DNA from: Nitrospira sp.
Lineage (GTDB): Bacteria; Nitrospirota; Nitrospiria; Nitrospirales; Nitrospiraceae
DNA: 58,416 nucleotides
Assembly: GCA_005116945.1 (NCBI GenBank)
Contig: SWDH01000003.1
Span: 54,595 to 113,010 of the forward strand
Direction of reading: 5' to 3'
Shown here piece after piece: positions 33,561 to 42,413 of the stretch (the first letter of the stretch is position 1; each line of letters begins with the position of its first letter). The notes beneath the pieces are model-generated. The model was not told where the DNA came from, did not search any database, and was given only the letters and a program-made list of their open reading frames with translations. The translations under genes and the position numbers were made by a program.

Positions 33561-34637
33561 ATGACAGACAACGGTAGAGAAATGTCATCGGAGCTTTGGC
33601 GCAAGACGCTACTCCCTGCGAGTGCTACGCTGCAGCAGGCGATTCGCAGCCTCAATGAAACCTCTCTCCAAATTGTACTGGTGATGTCATCCGATGGTGC
33701 CTTGCTAGGCACTCTGACTGATGGTGACATTCGGCGCGGACTTTTGCGCGGGCTGGATCTGAACAGTCAGATCGAGACAATCATTCGTCGGAATCCCTTA
33801 GTCGTACCGCCCCAATTGGGACGCGATACGGTGCTGCAACTCATGCGGGCCAACAAGATCCATCAGTTGCCAATCGTTGACGACAACAGGAGCGTGGTGG
33901 GGTTGCATCTGTGGGACGAACTCATGGATCCGCACGAGCGTGCCAACTTGATGGTCATCATGGCTGGCGGTCAAGGCACTCGGTTGCGACCTCACACCGA
34001 ACATTGCCCCAAGTCGATGTTAGCAGTCGGCGGCAAGCCGATGTTAGAACACATTATTGAGCGGGCGAAGGCAGAGGGGTTCCAAAGTTTTGTGCTGGCC
34101 ATCCATTATCTTGGCCACATGATCGAAAAGTATTTCGGCGATGGGAGTCGGTGGCAGGTGCGCATCAACTACCTGCATGAAGACTCCCCCTTGGGCACAG
34201 CCGGGGCCATTGGTTTGTTGTCCCCGCGACCTGAGGCGCCGTTCGTAGTCTCCAATGGCGATGTGTTGACAGACATTCGCTACGGTGAATTGCTCGACTT
34301 CCACTGCCGCCATGGGGCGACGGCTACCATGGCTGTGCGACAGCACGAATGGCAACATCCATTCGGTGTAGTCCGCACAAAAGGGGTTGATATTATAGGT
34401 TTCGAAGAAAAACCCATTGCCAGAAGCCATATCAATGCCGGCATCTATGTATTGGCTCCTGCCGCACTTGATGTCATGAATGCTGGCGAACATTGCGACA
34501 TGCCGACGCTGTTCGGCCGCTTGCAGGAGCATGCCGAACGGACCATTGTCTATCCAATGCACGAGCCTTGGCTAGACGTGGGAGGTGTGGAGGATTTGAA
34601 AATGGCACAAGAAAATCATCCTACTAACGCTCAGTGA
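33561..34637 (+). CDS. ptmE: CBS-domain nucleotidyltransferase, PtmE-like
   Basis: In Campylobacter PtmE activates GlcN-1-phosphate with GTP for legionaminate synthesis. This 358-residue protein has two CBS repeats (about residues 15-125: GTLTDGDIRRGLLRGLDLN, then ANKIHQLPIVDDNRSVVGLH) followed by a nucleotidyltransferase domain with MAGGQGTRLRPHTEHCPKSM, VSNGDVLTDI and the EPWLDVGGVEDL ending. The CBS plus nucleotidyltransferase layout is that of PtmE; the nucleotide used cannot be read directly. ATG 33582 is an alternative start. Confidence 0.85.
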   Translation: MTDNGREMSSELWRKTLLPASATLQQAIRSLNETSLQIVLVMSSDGALLGTLTDGDIRRGLLRGLDLNSQIETIIRRNPLVVPPQLGRDTVLQLMRANKIHQLPIVDDNRSVVGLHLWDELMDPHERANLMVIMAGGQGTRLRPHTEHCPKSMLAVGGKPMLEHIIERAKAEGFQSFVLAIHYLGHMIEKYFGDGSRWQVRINYLHEDSPLGTAGAIGLLSPRPEAPFVVSNGDVLTDIRYGELLDFHCRHGATATMAVRQHEWQHPFGVVRTKGVDIIGFEEKPIARSHINAGIYVLAPAALDVMNAGEHCDMPTLFGRLQEHAERTIVYPMHEPWLDVGGVEDLKMAQENHPTNAQ

Positions 34638-34650
34638 CAAGGGGTTCTCC

Positions 34651-35988
34651 ATGGACATCTTTCGTTATCCAACAGCCGTTGACTTCTCTAGATTTGCGAA
34701 AACCATTCAAAACCCCGACACTCTCTATGGCTTGCCGAGCGACGTAAGATTCTGTCGTCGCTGTGTCATTTCGAACCAAAGACCGAACTCTGCCGTGGAG
34801 TACACGCATACTAAACAGACGAGGAAAGTTACCATACATTTTAATGAGCAGGGTGTCTGTGATGCCTGCGGATTTGCCGAGCGCAAGAAGCATGAAATTG
34901 ATTGGGCGGCTCGCGATAAGCAGTTGCGAGAACTCTGCAACAAGCATCGGAAGCAGGACGGCAGTTATGACTGCATCGTGCCAGGTTCAGGGGGCAAGGA
35001 CAGTTTCTATGCATCGCATATTCTGAAGAGTGTCTATGGGATGCATCCATTGACAGTAACCTGGGCCCCGCATGTTTATACCGATTGGGGATGGGAGAAC
35101 TTTCAATCATGGATTCACGCGGGTCATGACAACTATCTGATGACACCAAATGGGCGGGTGCACAGACTGCTGACTCGTTTGTCGACGGAATTGCTGTTCC
35201 ATCCTTTTCAAGCTTTCATGTTCGGTCAAAAGGCATTGGCCCCAAAGATGGCGCTGCTATTCAATATCCCTCTTGTATTCTATGGTGAGAATGAGACCGA
35301 GTATGGCAATCCGAGCCGTGACGCTGAGAGTGCGCAGCGGGATTGGGCGTATTTTTCGGCGCAAGATCAATCCAAGATTTTTTTAGGAGGTGTCTCGATC
35401 AACGATCTTAAGGCACAGTTTGGAATTGACCGAAATGATCTCCAACCGTATCTGCCTGCTGATCCTAACCAGTTGGCTGAGAAAAAGACAGAAGTGCATT
35501 ATCTGGGATATTACCTCAAGTGGCATCCGCAGAGCTGTTATTACTATGCTGTTGAACATGGTGGATTTCAGGCAGCACCCGAGCGTACGCCAGGTACGTA
35601 CAGCAAGTACAACAGCATCGACGACCGGATCGATGATTTCCATTACTACACCACTGGTGTCAAGTTCGGTATCGGACGCGCCAGTTACGATGCGGCTCAG
35701 GAAATTCGCTCAGGAGACATCAATCGCGAAGAAGGGGTAGCGCTAGTGAAGCGATTTGATCTTGAATTTCCAGAGCGATTTGCCGACGAGATATTCCAGT
35801 ACCTCAGTCTTCCTGCGAGTGAATTTCCTGATGCCAGTAGGATGTTTGAACAGCCGATCATGGGCCGCGAGTATTTCCGGTTGCTCACGGACCAATTTCG
35901 CTCTCCACATCTGTGGTGCTACGACCATCATGGATGGATATTGCGCCATGCGGTTTGGCATGAGAGTCTCGTAACAGCAGTGGTATGA
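34651..35988 (+). CDS. N-acetyl sugar amidotransferase (PseA/WbpG family)
   Basis: Converts a sugar acetamido group to acetamidino using ammonia from a HisH/HisF-like pair. The 445-residue protein has an N-terminal Cys pair CRRCVISNQRP (residues 34-44), a second Cys pair CDACGF near residue 70, and the PP-loop PGSGGKDSFYASHILKSVYG that activates the substrate with ATP. It is somewhat longer than the usual 380 residues. The HisF-like gene overlaps its stop by 4 bp and the HisH-like gene follows, the complete three-part arrangement. The target is probably the nonulosonic acid of this cluster. Confidence 0.88.
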   Translation: MDIFRYPTAVDFSRFAKTIQNPDTLYGLPSDVRFCRRCVISNQRPNSAVEYTHTKQTRKVTIHFNEQGVCDACGFAERKKHEIDWAARDKQLRELCNKHRKQDGSYDCIVPGSGGKDSFYASHILKSVYGMHPLTVTWAPHVYTDWGWENFQSWIHAGHDNYLMTPNGRVHRLLTRLSTELLFHPFQAFMFGQKALAPKMALLFNIPLVFYGENETEYGNPSRDAESAQRDWAYFSAQDQSKIFLGGVSINDLKAQFGIDRNDLQPYLPADPNQLAEKKTEVHYLGYYLKWHPQSCYYYAVEHGGFQAAPERTPGTYSKYNSIDDRIDDFHYYTTGVKFGIGRASYDAAQEIRSGDINREEGVALVKRFDLEFPERFADEIFQYLSLPASEFPDASRMFEQPIMGREYFRLLTDQFRSPHLWCYDHHGWILRHAVWHESLVTAVV

Positions 35989-36755
35989 GAAACGTTCGCC
36001 TCATAGCGCGACTCGATATCAAGGGCCCTAATCTGATCAAGGGAGTCCACCTGGAAGGCCTCCGCGTGATTGGTTCGCCAAATGAACATGCTGTGCGCTA
36101 TTACCATCAGGGTGTCGATGAATTGATTTACATGGATTGCGTGGCGAGTCTCTATGGTCGCAATAGTCTTGGTGACATTATCCAGGCTGCAGCTATGGAC
36201 GTGTTCGTGCCGATGACGGTGGGTGGTGGAATTCGTTCGGTAGAGGATGCCGCCAGCCTGTTGCGTTGTGGGGCTGATAAGGTGGCGGTGAATACGGCTG
36301 CGGTTTCGCGCCCAGCGCTGATCACCGAAATCGCTAAACGTTTCGGCCGTCAATGCATGGTGCTCTCCGTTGAAGCCAAACAAGTTGGCCTCGATCGCTG
36401 GGAGGTCTACACCGACAATGGACGTGAGCATACAGGACTGGATGTATGCGATTGGGTGAAGCGTGCTGTGGAACTGGGGGCAGGGGAGATACTTCTCACC
36501 TCGGTGGATCGGGAAGGGACTCGTAAGGGGTTTGACGTTGCCTTGGTTCGTCTTGTGACACAGCAGGTGACTGTCCCGGTCATTGCCAGTGGGGGGATGG
36601 GTAAACCCGAAGATCTGATCGATGTTATTCGGCATGGAAAGGCAGATGCCGTTGCTATGGCTGACATCTTGCACTATGGCCGGGCTACCGTGGGCGATGT
36701 TCGCCGTGCTGCCCAAGCTGCCAGCATAGACGTGAGAAGTTATGAGTATGCCTGA
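35985..36755 (+). CDS. HisF-like ammonia-channel partner of the amidotransferase
   Basis: TIM-barrel paralogue of imidazole-glycerol-phosphate synthase subunit HisF, 256 residues. Seen: RLIARLDIKGPNLIKGVHLE, VPMTVGGGIRSVEDAASLLR, ADKVAVNTAAV, ILLTSVDREGTRKGFD and PVIASGGMGKPEDLI. The second catalytic Asp of true HisF (AIDAK) is replaced by Glu (SVEAK, about residue 130), and the position next to the amidotransferase and a HisH-like gene indicates that it channels ammonia for sugar amidation, not for histidine synthesis. Confidence 0.88.
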   Translation: MRNVRLIARLDIKGPNLIKGVHLEGLRVIGSPNEHAVRYYHQGVDELIYMDCVASLYGRNSLGDIIQAAAMDVFVPMTVGGGIRSVEDAASLLRCGADKVAVNTAAVSRPALITEIAKRFGRQCMVLSVEAKQVGLDRWEVYTDNGREHTGLDVCDWVKRAVELGAGEILLTSVDREGTRKGFDVALVRLVTQQVTVPVIASGGMGKPEDLIDVIRHGKADAVAMADILHYGRATVGDVRRAAQAASIDVRSYEYA

Positions 36756-37389
36756 AGTCGCTGTTATCGACTACGGTATGGGAAATTTGCTCAGTGTGCG
36801 ACGCGGGCTCGAACACTGTGGTGCGACAGTGACGGTGACCGCTGATCCGAGCGCCATTCTTTCAGCATCACGGGTGGTGTTGCCTGGGGTGGGGGCCTTT
36901 GGTGATGGCATGGCCGAATTGCGCCGGCATGGACTCGACGCAGTTGTCAGAGAAGTTGTGACGCGAGGTACACCGTTACTAGGCATCTGCCTTGGCATGC
37001 AGATGCTGCTTGATGAGAGTGAGGAATTCGGTACGACGGCCGGTCTCGGACTGATTCCGGGGCGCGTGATTCCGGTTCCCTCAGTTACCACCGACGGCTC
37101 TCCGCAGAAGATTCCACATATCGGCTGGAACATGTTGATTCTGCCTCCAGGACAGGAAGACTGGAAAGATAGTCTGCTCGGGAGGGTCATGCTTGGGGAC
37201 GCCGTCTACTTTGTGCACTCCTTCATGGCCAACCCGACCGATCCCAGGCACCGCATCGCGGATTGCTTATATGGTGGTGTGCGAGTTTCAGCCGCCATCG
37301 GACGCGGTAACGTTCTTGGATGCCAGTTTCATCCGGAGAAGAGCGGAAAGGTTGGGCTGAACGTACTAAAGAGATTTCTGGATTCATGA
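36742..37389 (+). CDS. HisH-like glutamine amidotransferase subunit
   Basis: Class I glutaminase that supplies ammonia to the HisF-like protein. The 215-residue protein has VAVIDYGMGNLLSVRRGLEH, PGVGAFGDGM, the nucleophile Cys in LGICLGMQMLLDESEEF and the His/Glu pair in GCQFHPEKSGKVGLNVL. The catalytic triad is complete. It overlaps the HisF-like gene by 14 bp. Confidence 0.88.
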   Translation: MSMPEVAVIDYGMGNLLSVRRGLEHCGATVTVTADPSAILSASRVVLPGVGAFGDGMAELRRHGLDAVVREVVTRGTPLLGICLGMQMLLDESEEFGTTAGLGLIPGRVIPVPSVTTDGSPQKIPHIGWNMLILPPGQEDWKDSLLGRVMLGDAVYFVHSFMANPTDPRHRIADCLYGGVRVSAAIGRGNVLGCQFHPEKSGKVGLNVLKRFLDS

Positions 37390-37445
37390 GTATGGACAGG
37401 CAATGGATTTTCTCCCGAGCCGGCGGTCGAATTTCCTAATCAAGT

Positions 37446-38462
37446 ATGCTCGAACGTCTACTGGTTGTTGGACTTGGTAGTATCGGCCTTCGACACGTTC
37501 GAATTGTTCGAGAGCTTGTACCGAGCGTGCAGATTATTGCCTTGAGGCATCGAGATCATCCTGACACCAATAGCGTTTCGATCGACCATTGTGTGACGAG
37601 CGTGAGCGAAGCCTTAAAGTTCTTGCCTCAGGCGGCCGTGATAGCGAATCCAGCCAGTCACCATCTTGAAGTTGCGGTACCATTAGCCAGAGCCGGCCTC
37701 CATCTGCTCGTTGAGAAGCCAATTTCCATCTCTGCGAAAGGGGTTTCAGAACTCATCGAAGCCTGTGCAACGCAGAGCTGTACCTTGATGACGGGCTACA
37801 ATCTGCGATTTTCTCTCTCATTACAACGATTCCGCGAATTGCTCCAAGAGAATCGGGTAGGGTCGGTGCTTTCTGTTCGGGCTGAGGTGGGGCAGTTCTT
37901 ACCATCCTGGCGGCCAGGAGCTGATTATCGCGAGACGGTCTCCGCGAAGGCTGCGCTTGGCGGTGGGGTGTTGTTGGAATTGAGCCACGAAATTGATTAT
38001 CTTCGGTGGCTGTTTGGCGAAATAGAGTGGGTGTGTGCTTTCCAGGGCAAGCAGAGTAGCCTCGAAATAGATGTTGAAGATACGGCTCATTTGTTTCTGA
38101 GGTTTGTGCCTAAGTCAGGAGCTGCGCCTATCATAGCGACCCTCAGTATGGATTGCATACGGCATGACACCACTAGGACATGCACAGCTATCGGCGAAAG
38201 GGGATCGATGCGATGGGATGCTGTGACTGGTTCCGTGGAGATATTTGAACAGGGTGGCACTGCCTGGGAGACCGTATTTAGGCACGAGGGCCAAAGAGAT
38301 GATAGCTACGTGGCGGAGTGGCGCCATTTCTTGTCGTGCATTTCTGATGGCACTCCGCCGGTCGTTTCCGGACATGATGGCTTATCGGTGATTCGGGTCA
38401 TTGAAGGCGCAAGACAATCCGTCAAGATCGGCTCCACCGTACAGATGAAAGCAACAGGATAA
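37446..38462 (+). CDS. Gfo/Idh/MocA-family oxidoreductase
   Basis: A 338-residue NAD(P)-dependent sugar oxidoreductase: LLVVGLGSIGLRHVRIVREL at the start, LLVEKPISISAKG (EKP motif, about residue 95), TGYNLRFSLSLQRFRELL, and LLELSHEIDYLRWL near residue 180. Family members are frequent in nonulosonate clusters between the synthase and the CMP-transferase gene, but their reaction is often unknown; I cannot state the substrate. Confidence 0.82.
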   Translation: MLERLLVVGLGSIGLRHVRIVRELVPSVQIIALRHRDHPDTNSVSIDHCVTSVSEALKFLPQAAVIANPASHHLEVAVPLARAGLHLLVEKPISISAKGVSELIEACATQSCTLMTGYNLRFSLSLQRFRELLQENRVGSVLSVRAEVGQFLPSWRPGADYRETVSAKAALGGGVLLELSHEIDYLRWLFGEIEWVCAFQGKQSSLEIDVEDTAHLFLRFVPKSGAAPIIATLSMDCIRHDTTRTCTAIGERGSMRWDAVTGSVEIFEQGGTAWETVFRHEGQRDDSYVAEWRHFLSCISDGTPPVVSGHDGLSVIRVIEGARQSVKIGSTVQMKATG

Positions 38463-38490
38463 AGGGAGCTGAAAGGCCTCGAATATTCGT

Positions 38491-39192
38491 ATGAGAGTCG
38501 TAGCGCTTATTTGTGCCCGAGGTGGGTCTAAAGGGCTGCCGGGTAAGAACGTGCTCCTCCTGGCAGGGCGACCATTGATTTCCTGGGCCATTGATCATGC
38601 TCAGGCTGTGAAACGGATTCAACGAGTCATCGTTTCGACCGATTCCGAAGGCATAGCAAAAGTAGCCCGTCAGGCTGGAGCAGAAGTTCCATTCCTGCGG
38701 CCTGCTGAACTGGCCCGAGACGACAGTCCTGAGTGGCTCGTCTGGCGTCATGCATTGAACTTCATGAAAGTAGATGAAGGAGCTTATCCTGATGCATTAC
38801 TGGTGGTTCCGGCTACAGCGCCGTTGAGGGCTGTTGCTGACTTAGATCGCTGCTTGGACGAATATGAGAAGGGTGGGGCAGATATAGTGATCACGGTCAC
38901 GGATGCGCATCGGAGCCCCTACTTCAACATGGTGCGGGGGTATGACGATGGAACTGTGGGCCTTGTCCTACCTCCGACGAGCGCCATTGTACGACGTCAG
39001 GATGTGCCCGTGGTCTATGACATGACTACGGTGGCGTATGTGGCCAAGCCAGAGTTTGTGATGACTCGAAATAGCACATTTGAAGGCAGGGTACGCTCGG
39101 TGCACGTGCCGATGGAGCGCGCATTGGACATCGATACAGCGTTGGATTTCAGCATTGCAGAGCACCTCATTCGCAGCAGGTCTAATCAATAG
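38491..39192 (+). CDS. legF: CMP-nonulosonate cytidylyltransferase LegF/NeuA
   Basis: Activates the nonulosonic acid with CTP before transfer. The 233-residue protein opens VVALICARGGSKGLPGKNVL, has ISWAIDHAQ, VIVSTDSEGIAKVARQAGAE, VPATAPLRAVADLDRCLDEY and ERALDIDTALDFSIAE, all standard for the acylneuraminate cytidylyltransferase family. Context (legB, ptmE, legI) favours legionaminate. The 164 bp after its stop encode nothing I recognise. Confidence 0.92.
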   Translation: MRVVALICARGGSKGLPGKNVLLLAGRPLISWAIDHAQAVKRIQRVIVSTDSEGIAKVARQAGAEVPFLRPAELARDDSPEWLVWRHALNFMKVDEGAYPDALLVVPATAPLRAVADLDRCLDEYEKGGADIVITVTDAHRSPYFNMVRGYDDGTVGLVLPPTSAIVRRQDVPVVYDMTTVAYVAKPEFVMTRNSTFEGRVRSVHVPMERALDIDTALDFSIAEHLIRSRSNQ

Positions 39193-39356
39193 AAAATCGA
39201 GCGCAAAAGAGTTCAATGGTTGGTTCGTTCCGGCAACCAGCCTTGGCTGCAACGACTTAGGGCTGCCAATGAGGACAGGGGTAGGTGTGGGAGGGGGAAG
39301 GAGTTTGAGGCCGTTGGTTTCGCCAAATCGACTGGAGCAGGAGCATAGATAGGAAA

Positions 39357-39920
39357 ATGAGATGGTCCGAAGTGCTCGATCGTATCCGGTTCTGGCAAAC
39401 AGCCAATCGATTAGGGCCGGATATTCCCTATACCCACTGGAGGTTGCACTTTAAGTCTACGATGGTCAATCTATGCAAGAAGGAGTTTAAGTATTTTGGG
39501 GACGGCGCTGAGTTCCGTCCCGGCGCATATGCTATCTGCTGCTCACAAATTAGTTTGGGAAAGCGGGTCATTATTCGCCCCGCCTCGATGCTATTTGCCG
39601 ATATGGAGGGCGGCGAAATCACGATTGAAGATGATGTCATGTTGGGAAGCGGAGTGCATATATACGTTGGCAATCATCGGTATGACTGCGATGGGAATCC
39701 CATTATCGACCAAGGATATTCCCCGTTAAAACCTGTGGTATTGAAGAAGGGATGCTGGATAGGAAGTAATGTGATTATTCTCCCGGGTACTATCGTTGGA
39801 GAGAATTCTGTGATCGGCGCCGGCAGTGTCGTAACGAAGAGTGTTCCTGATAGGGTTATCGCGGTTGGTAATCCGGCGAGAACCATTCGAACCATTGACG
39901 GAGCAGTCGGTGGTCGGTAA
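39357..39920 (+). CDS. hexapeptide-repeat O-acetyltransferase
   Basis: Left-handed beta-helix acyltransferase of 187 residues, WbbJ/LacA-like. Hexapeptide repeats run over about residues 45-175, with GNHRYDCDGNPIIDQGYSPL (the loop carrying the catalytic His) and the ending VIGAGSVVTKSVPDRVIAVG. It probably acetylates a sugar in this glycan from acetyl-CoA. The acceptor is unknown. Confidence 0.8.
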   Translation: MRWSEVLDRIRFWQTANRLGPDIPYTHWRLHFKSTMVNLCKKEFKYFGDGAEFRPGAYAICCSQISLGKRVIIRPASMLFADMEGGEITIEDDVMLGSGVHIYVGNHRYDCDGNPIIDQGYSPLKPVVLKKGCWIGSNVIILPGTIVGENSVIGAGSVVTKSVPDRVIAVGNPARTIRTIDGAVGGR

Positions 39921-41727
39921 TCAGTACCGATGTATCTTCATCCTGGAGTCCAGGAATTGGTGGTCGACATATCGTGATGCTTTTGACCCCTCGCAAGACC
40001 TTGTGCTGACCTACGATTTTGGCCTTCAGCATGAGGTGAGCCGCATGGGCGGGCAGGCTTATTACGTGGATCATCTCGTTGACCATGAGGTCATGCAGGA
40101 GAACAACTTTCTCATCTATGAGTTTTTCCGCACATGGCATTTAGATACGGAAGGCAAAGATATTTTCGTCCATGGTGGTGTTCCCTTCGGGTTTGCTTTT
40201 CGCCTCGATATCTGGACTGATTTCGTGTTCTACCTGCAGTCAAAGATCTGCCTGGAAACGCTTCGCAATCTGAAATTTGAATCTCTCGTGGTCGGGACTC
40301 AACTCGGGATCGTCGAGTCAATTCTCTCGGACATGGGTGTTCCATTCAGGCCAGTACAGCAAAACAACAGTCCTGGCTTAGCGGACTACTACTTTCCGGC
40401 GATCCGGTGGATGGATGAACGGATCCGGATCAAGACTTTCAAGCATTGGGCTAGAGATCTTGCTACGGCTGTTCAAAGTGCATTGATGTCTTGGTTTGAC
40501 GGAATATGCCGCTCGCACGGCGAGAAGCCGGCAGTATTCATCCAGGAATACTATCCCACGCGCAAGCTCGTAGAGCGTTTGCAACAGGAATCAAAAATAA
40601 GGACGGTGCTTGTCCATTTTTCATGGGCGCCAGGGTGGCTAAAGTACCTGACGGAACATGTCATCCCTGTCTGGGGCAGCGCGGATCAGTTTCAGGGGAA
40701 AGCAGATAGCTTGATGGGCGAGTTTTTCACGAGGCGCAGCGCGCGACTGGTTCTTATCGATGGCGTCGATGTTACCGAGAATATCTATCAAGTCATTGAG
40801 CGTCGTGTTTCCTCTCAAATGCCAGAAACCCTTCACGTTTTCGATTGCGTACTTCGATACTTGGACAAGAATCCACTCAGTCTAGTCGTGCTGATCGCGA
40901 ATATTGGGCGGGTTGCAACCTTGGTCGATTGTGTGAGCAAGGAGCGAGGCGTTCCCTCTTATCTCATTGTTAACGGGATGCTGTGTAGTGCGTTCTTGGA
41001 TGAGGGAAAGTACGCCACTGTCATTAATGCCTACTCTGAGAGCATGAAGGACCATTACTTCCGACGAATGGATAATGTTGTGTGTCTCGGCGATCCGAGG
41101 ATGGATGTCTATGCACAAGATGCCTTGCCCAGGGCCATTAATCGAGCGAATCCAACAGTGACGATTGCAGCATCCGGCCATAACAATACGGACATGAACT
41201 CGTATCTTGCGGTAGAATTCGAGTTCATGTTTGATGTGCTGCAGGCGCTTCGTATTGCCAAGGACCAGGGGATGAGTATGCGTGTCGTGATCAAGGTTCG
41301 AGCGAATGGCTATCGCGAACAGTATGAGCGATTCAGTCGAGAGTATTTCCCAGGATTGGTCGATGACATCGTCGATAAGGTTCCGATCAAAGACATTCTC
41401 GAACGAACAGACTTTTTCATTTCGATCTATTCCCAGACATTATTTGAAGCTTCTTGCATGGGAATTCCCTGCCTCTATTATAAGAAGGATGACGAGATCA
41501 TGGATCCACCATTCGACGGGCGTTCCGAATTAGTCACTGTCGATAGCGTCGGCGATCTGGTGAAGGCTCTTTCTGATTTTCAATCCAGAGATAAGCGGTT
41601 TGACGCATTCCTGGATAAGTCTGTGATGGAAAAATACATTGGGCCTCTTGATGGAAAGAATCTTGAGAGAAATAGGGCCTTTATCTATAACCTTCTCGCG
41701 CAAAACCAACGGTGTAAAGAGCAGTGA
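39910..41727 (+). CDS. large uncharacterised GT-B-like protein, candidate nonulosonate transferase
   Basis: 605 residues from GTG 39910, overlapping the acetyltransferase stop; no membrane segments. I do not recognise it to family level. The last third (DILERTDFFISIYSQTLFEA then SCMGIPCLYYKK) resembles the nucleotide-sugar-binding end of GT-B transferases of the polysaccharide/sialyltransferase-like type. The N-terminal half has GKDIFVHGGVPFGFAFRLDI and KFESLVVGTQLGIVESILSD. Its place right after the legF set makes it the best candidate for the enzyme that transfers the CMP-activated sugar, but this is inference from context. Confidence 0.6.
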   Translation: MVGNQYRCIFILESRNWWSTYRDAFDPSQDLVLTYDFGLQHEVSRMGGQAYYVDHLVDHEVMQENNFLIYEFFRTWHLDTEGKDIFVHGGVPFGFAFRLDIWTDFVFYLQSKICLETLRNLKFESLVVGTQLGIVESILSDMGVPFRPVQQNNSPGLADYYFPAIRWMDERIRIKTFKHWARDLATAVQSALMSWFDGICRSHGEKPAVFIQEYYPTRKLVERLQQESKIRTVLVHFSWAPGWLKYLTEHVIPVWGSADQFQGKADSLMGEFFTRRSARLVLIDGVDVTENIYQVIERRVSSQMPETLHVFDCVLRYLDKNPLSLVVLIANIGRVATLVDCVSKERGVPSYLIVNGMLCSAFLDEGKYATVINAYSESMKDHYFRRMDNVVCLGDPRMDVYAQDALPRAINRANPTVTIAASGHNNTDMNSYLAVEFEFMFDVLQALRIAKDQGMSMRVVIKVRANGYREQYERFSREYFPGLVDDIVDKVPIKDILERTDFFISIYSQTLFEASCMGIPCLYYKKDDEIMDPPFDGRSELVTVDSVGDLVKALSDFQSRDKRFDAFLDKSVMEKYIGPLDGKNLERNRAFIYNLLAQNQRCKEQ

Positions 41728-42413
41728 AATATTTCTTCGCGTTGAGGAATATTTCTGAATGTATGAAAGCGACCCTACGGAGTGCTGTATCGAGGGCTGG
41801 GCTGCAAGAAAGAAATCCGACGTGCCGAATTTACGCTGGCGCAAGGATCGATGAGCGATCCGTTTTGGGAGCCTATAGTGTCTTGTTCAGCAATGTGACG
41901 ATTGTCTCTTCAGTTATCGGCGATCATACGTATGTTCAGGAAAATTCAATTGTCAATGAGGCCGAGGTCGGTAAATTCTGCTCTATCGCAATGGGGGTGA
42001 GTGTTGGACTTCCCCAGCATTCAATCTCAGGCGTCAGCTCGCACCCAGCGTTTTACCTGCGGAATACGCCATTGGCAAAAACGTATAGTGATCGAGATAT
42101 GTTCATACCTTCAAAGAAAACGTGCGTTAGTCATGATGTATGGATTGGACAGAATGCGATCATCCTGAGTGGCCTGCAGATAGGGGTTGGCGCGGTTATC
42201 GGGGCTGGTGCAGTGGTGACACGAGACGTGCCGGCGTATGCGGTTATGGGTGGAGTACCTGCGCGGATCATCAAGTATAGATTTGACGAGAAGCTACGAA
42301 ATGATTTGCTTGAGAGCAAGTGGTGGGATATGTCGGAAGAATGGATGGAAAGCAATTACACTGTATTTCGAGACCCACTAAAGCTCTTGGAAACTTTGAA
42401 CGCTAAGCGTTAG
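41724..42413 (+). CDS. CatB-related O-acetyltransferase
   Basis: A 229-residue hexapeptide acyltransferase. Seen: GAYSVLFSNVTIVSSVIGDH, KFCSIAMGVSVGLPQHSISG with the catalytic-loop His, DVWIGQNAIILSGLQIGVGA and AVMGGVPARIIKYRFDEKLR, the usual CatB-like C-terminus. GTG 41724 overlaps the previous stop (GTGA). It is similar in plan to the protein at 43378. Confidence 0.85.
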   Translation: MKYFFALRNISECMKATLRSAVSRAGLQERNPTCRIYAGARIDERSVLGAYSVLFSNVTIVSSVIGDHTYVQENSIVNEAEVGKFCSIAMGVSVGLPQHSISGVSSHPAFYLRNTPLAKTYSDRDMFIPSKKTCVSHDVWIGQNAIILSGLQIGVGAVIGAGAVVTRDVPAYAVMGGVPARIIKYRFDEKLRNDLLESKWWDMSEEWMESNYTVFRDPLKLLETLNAKR

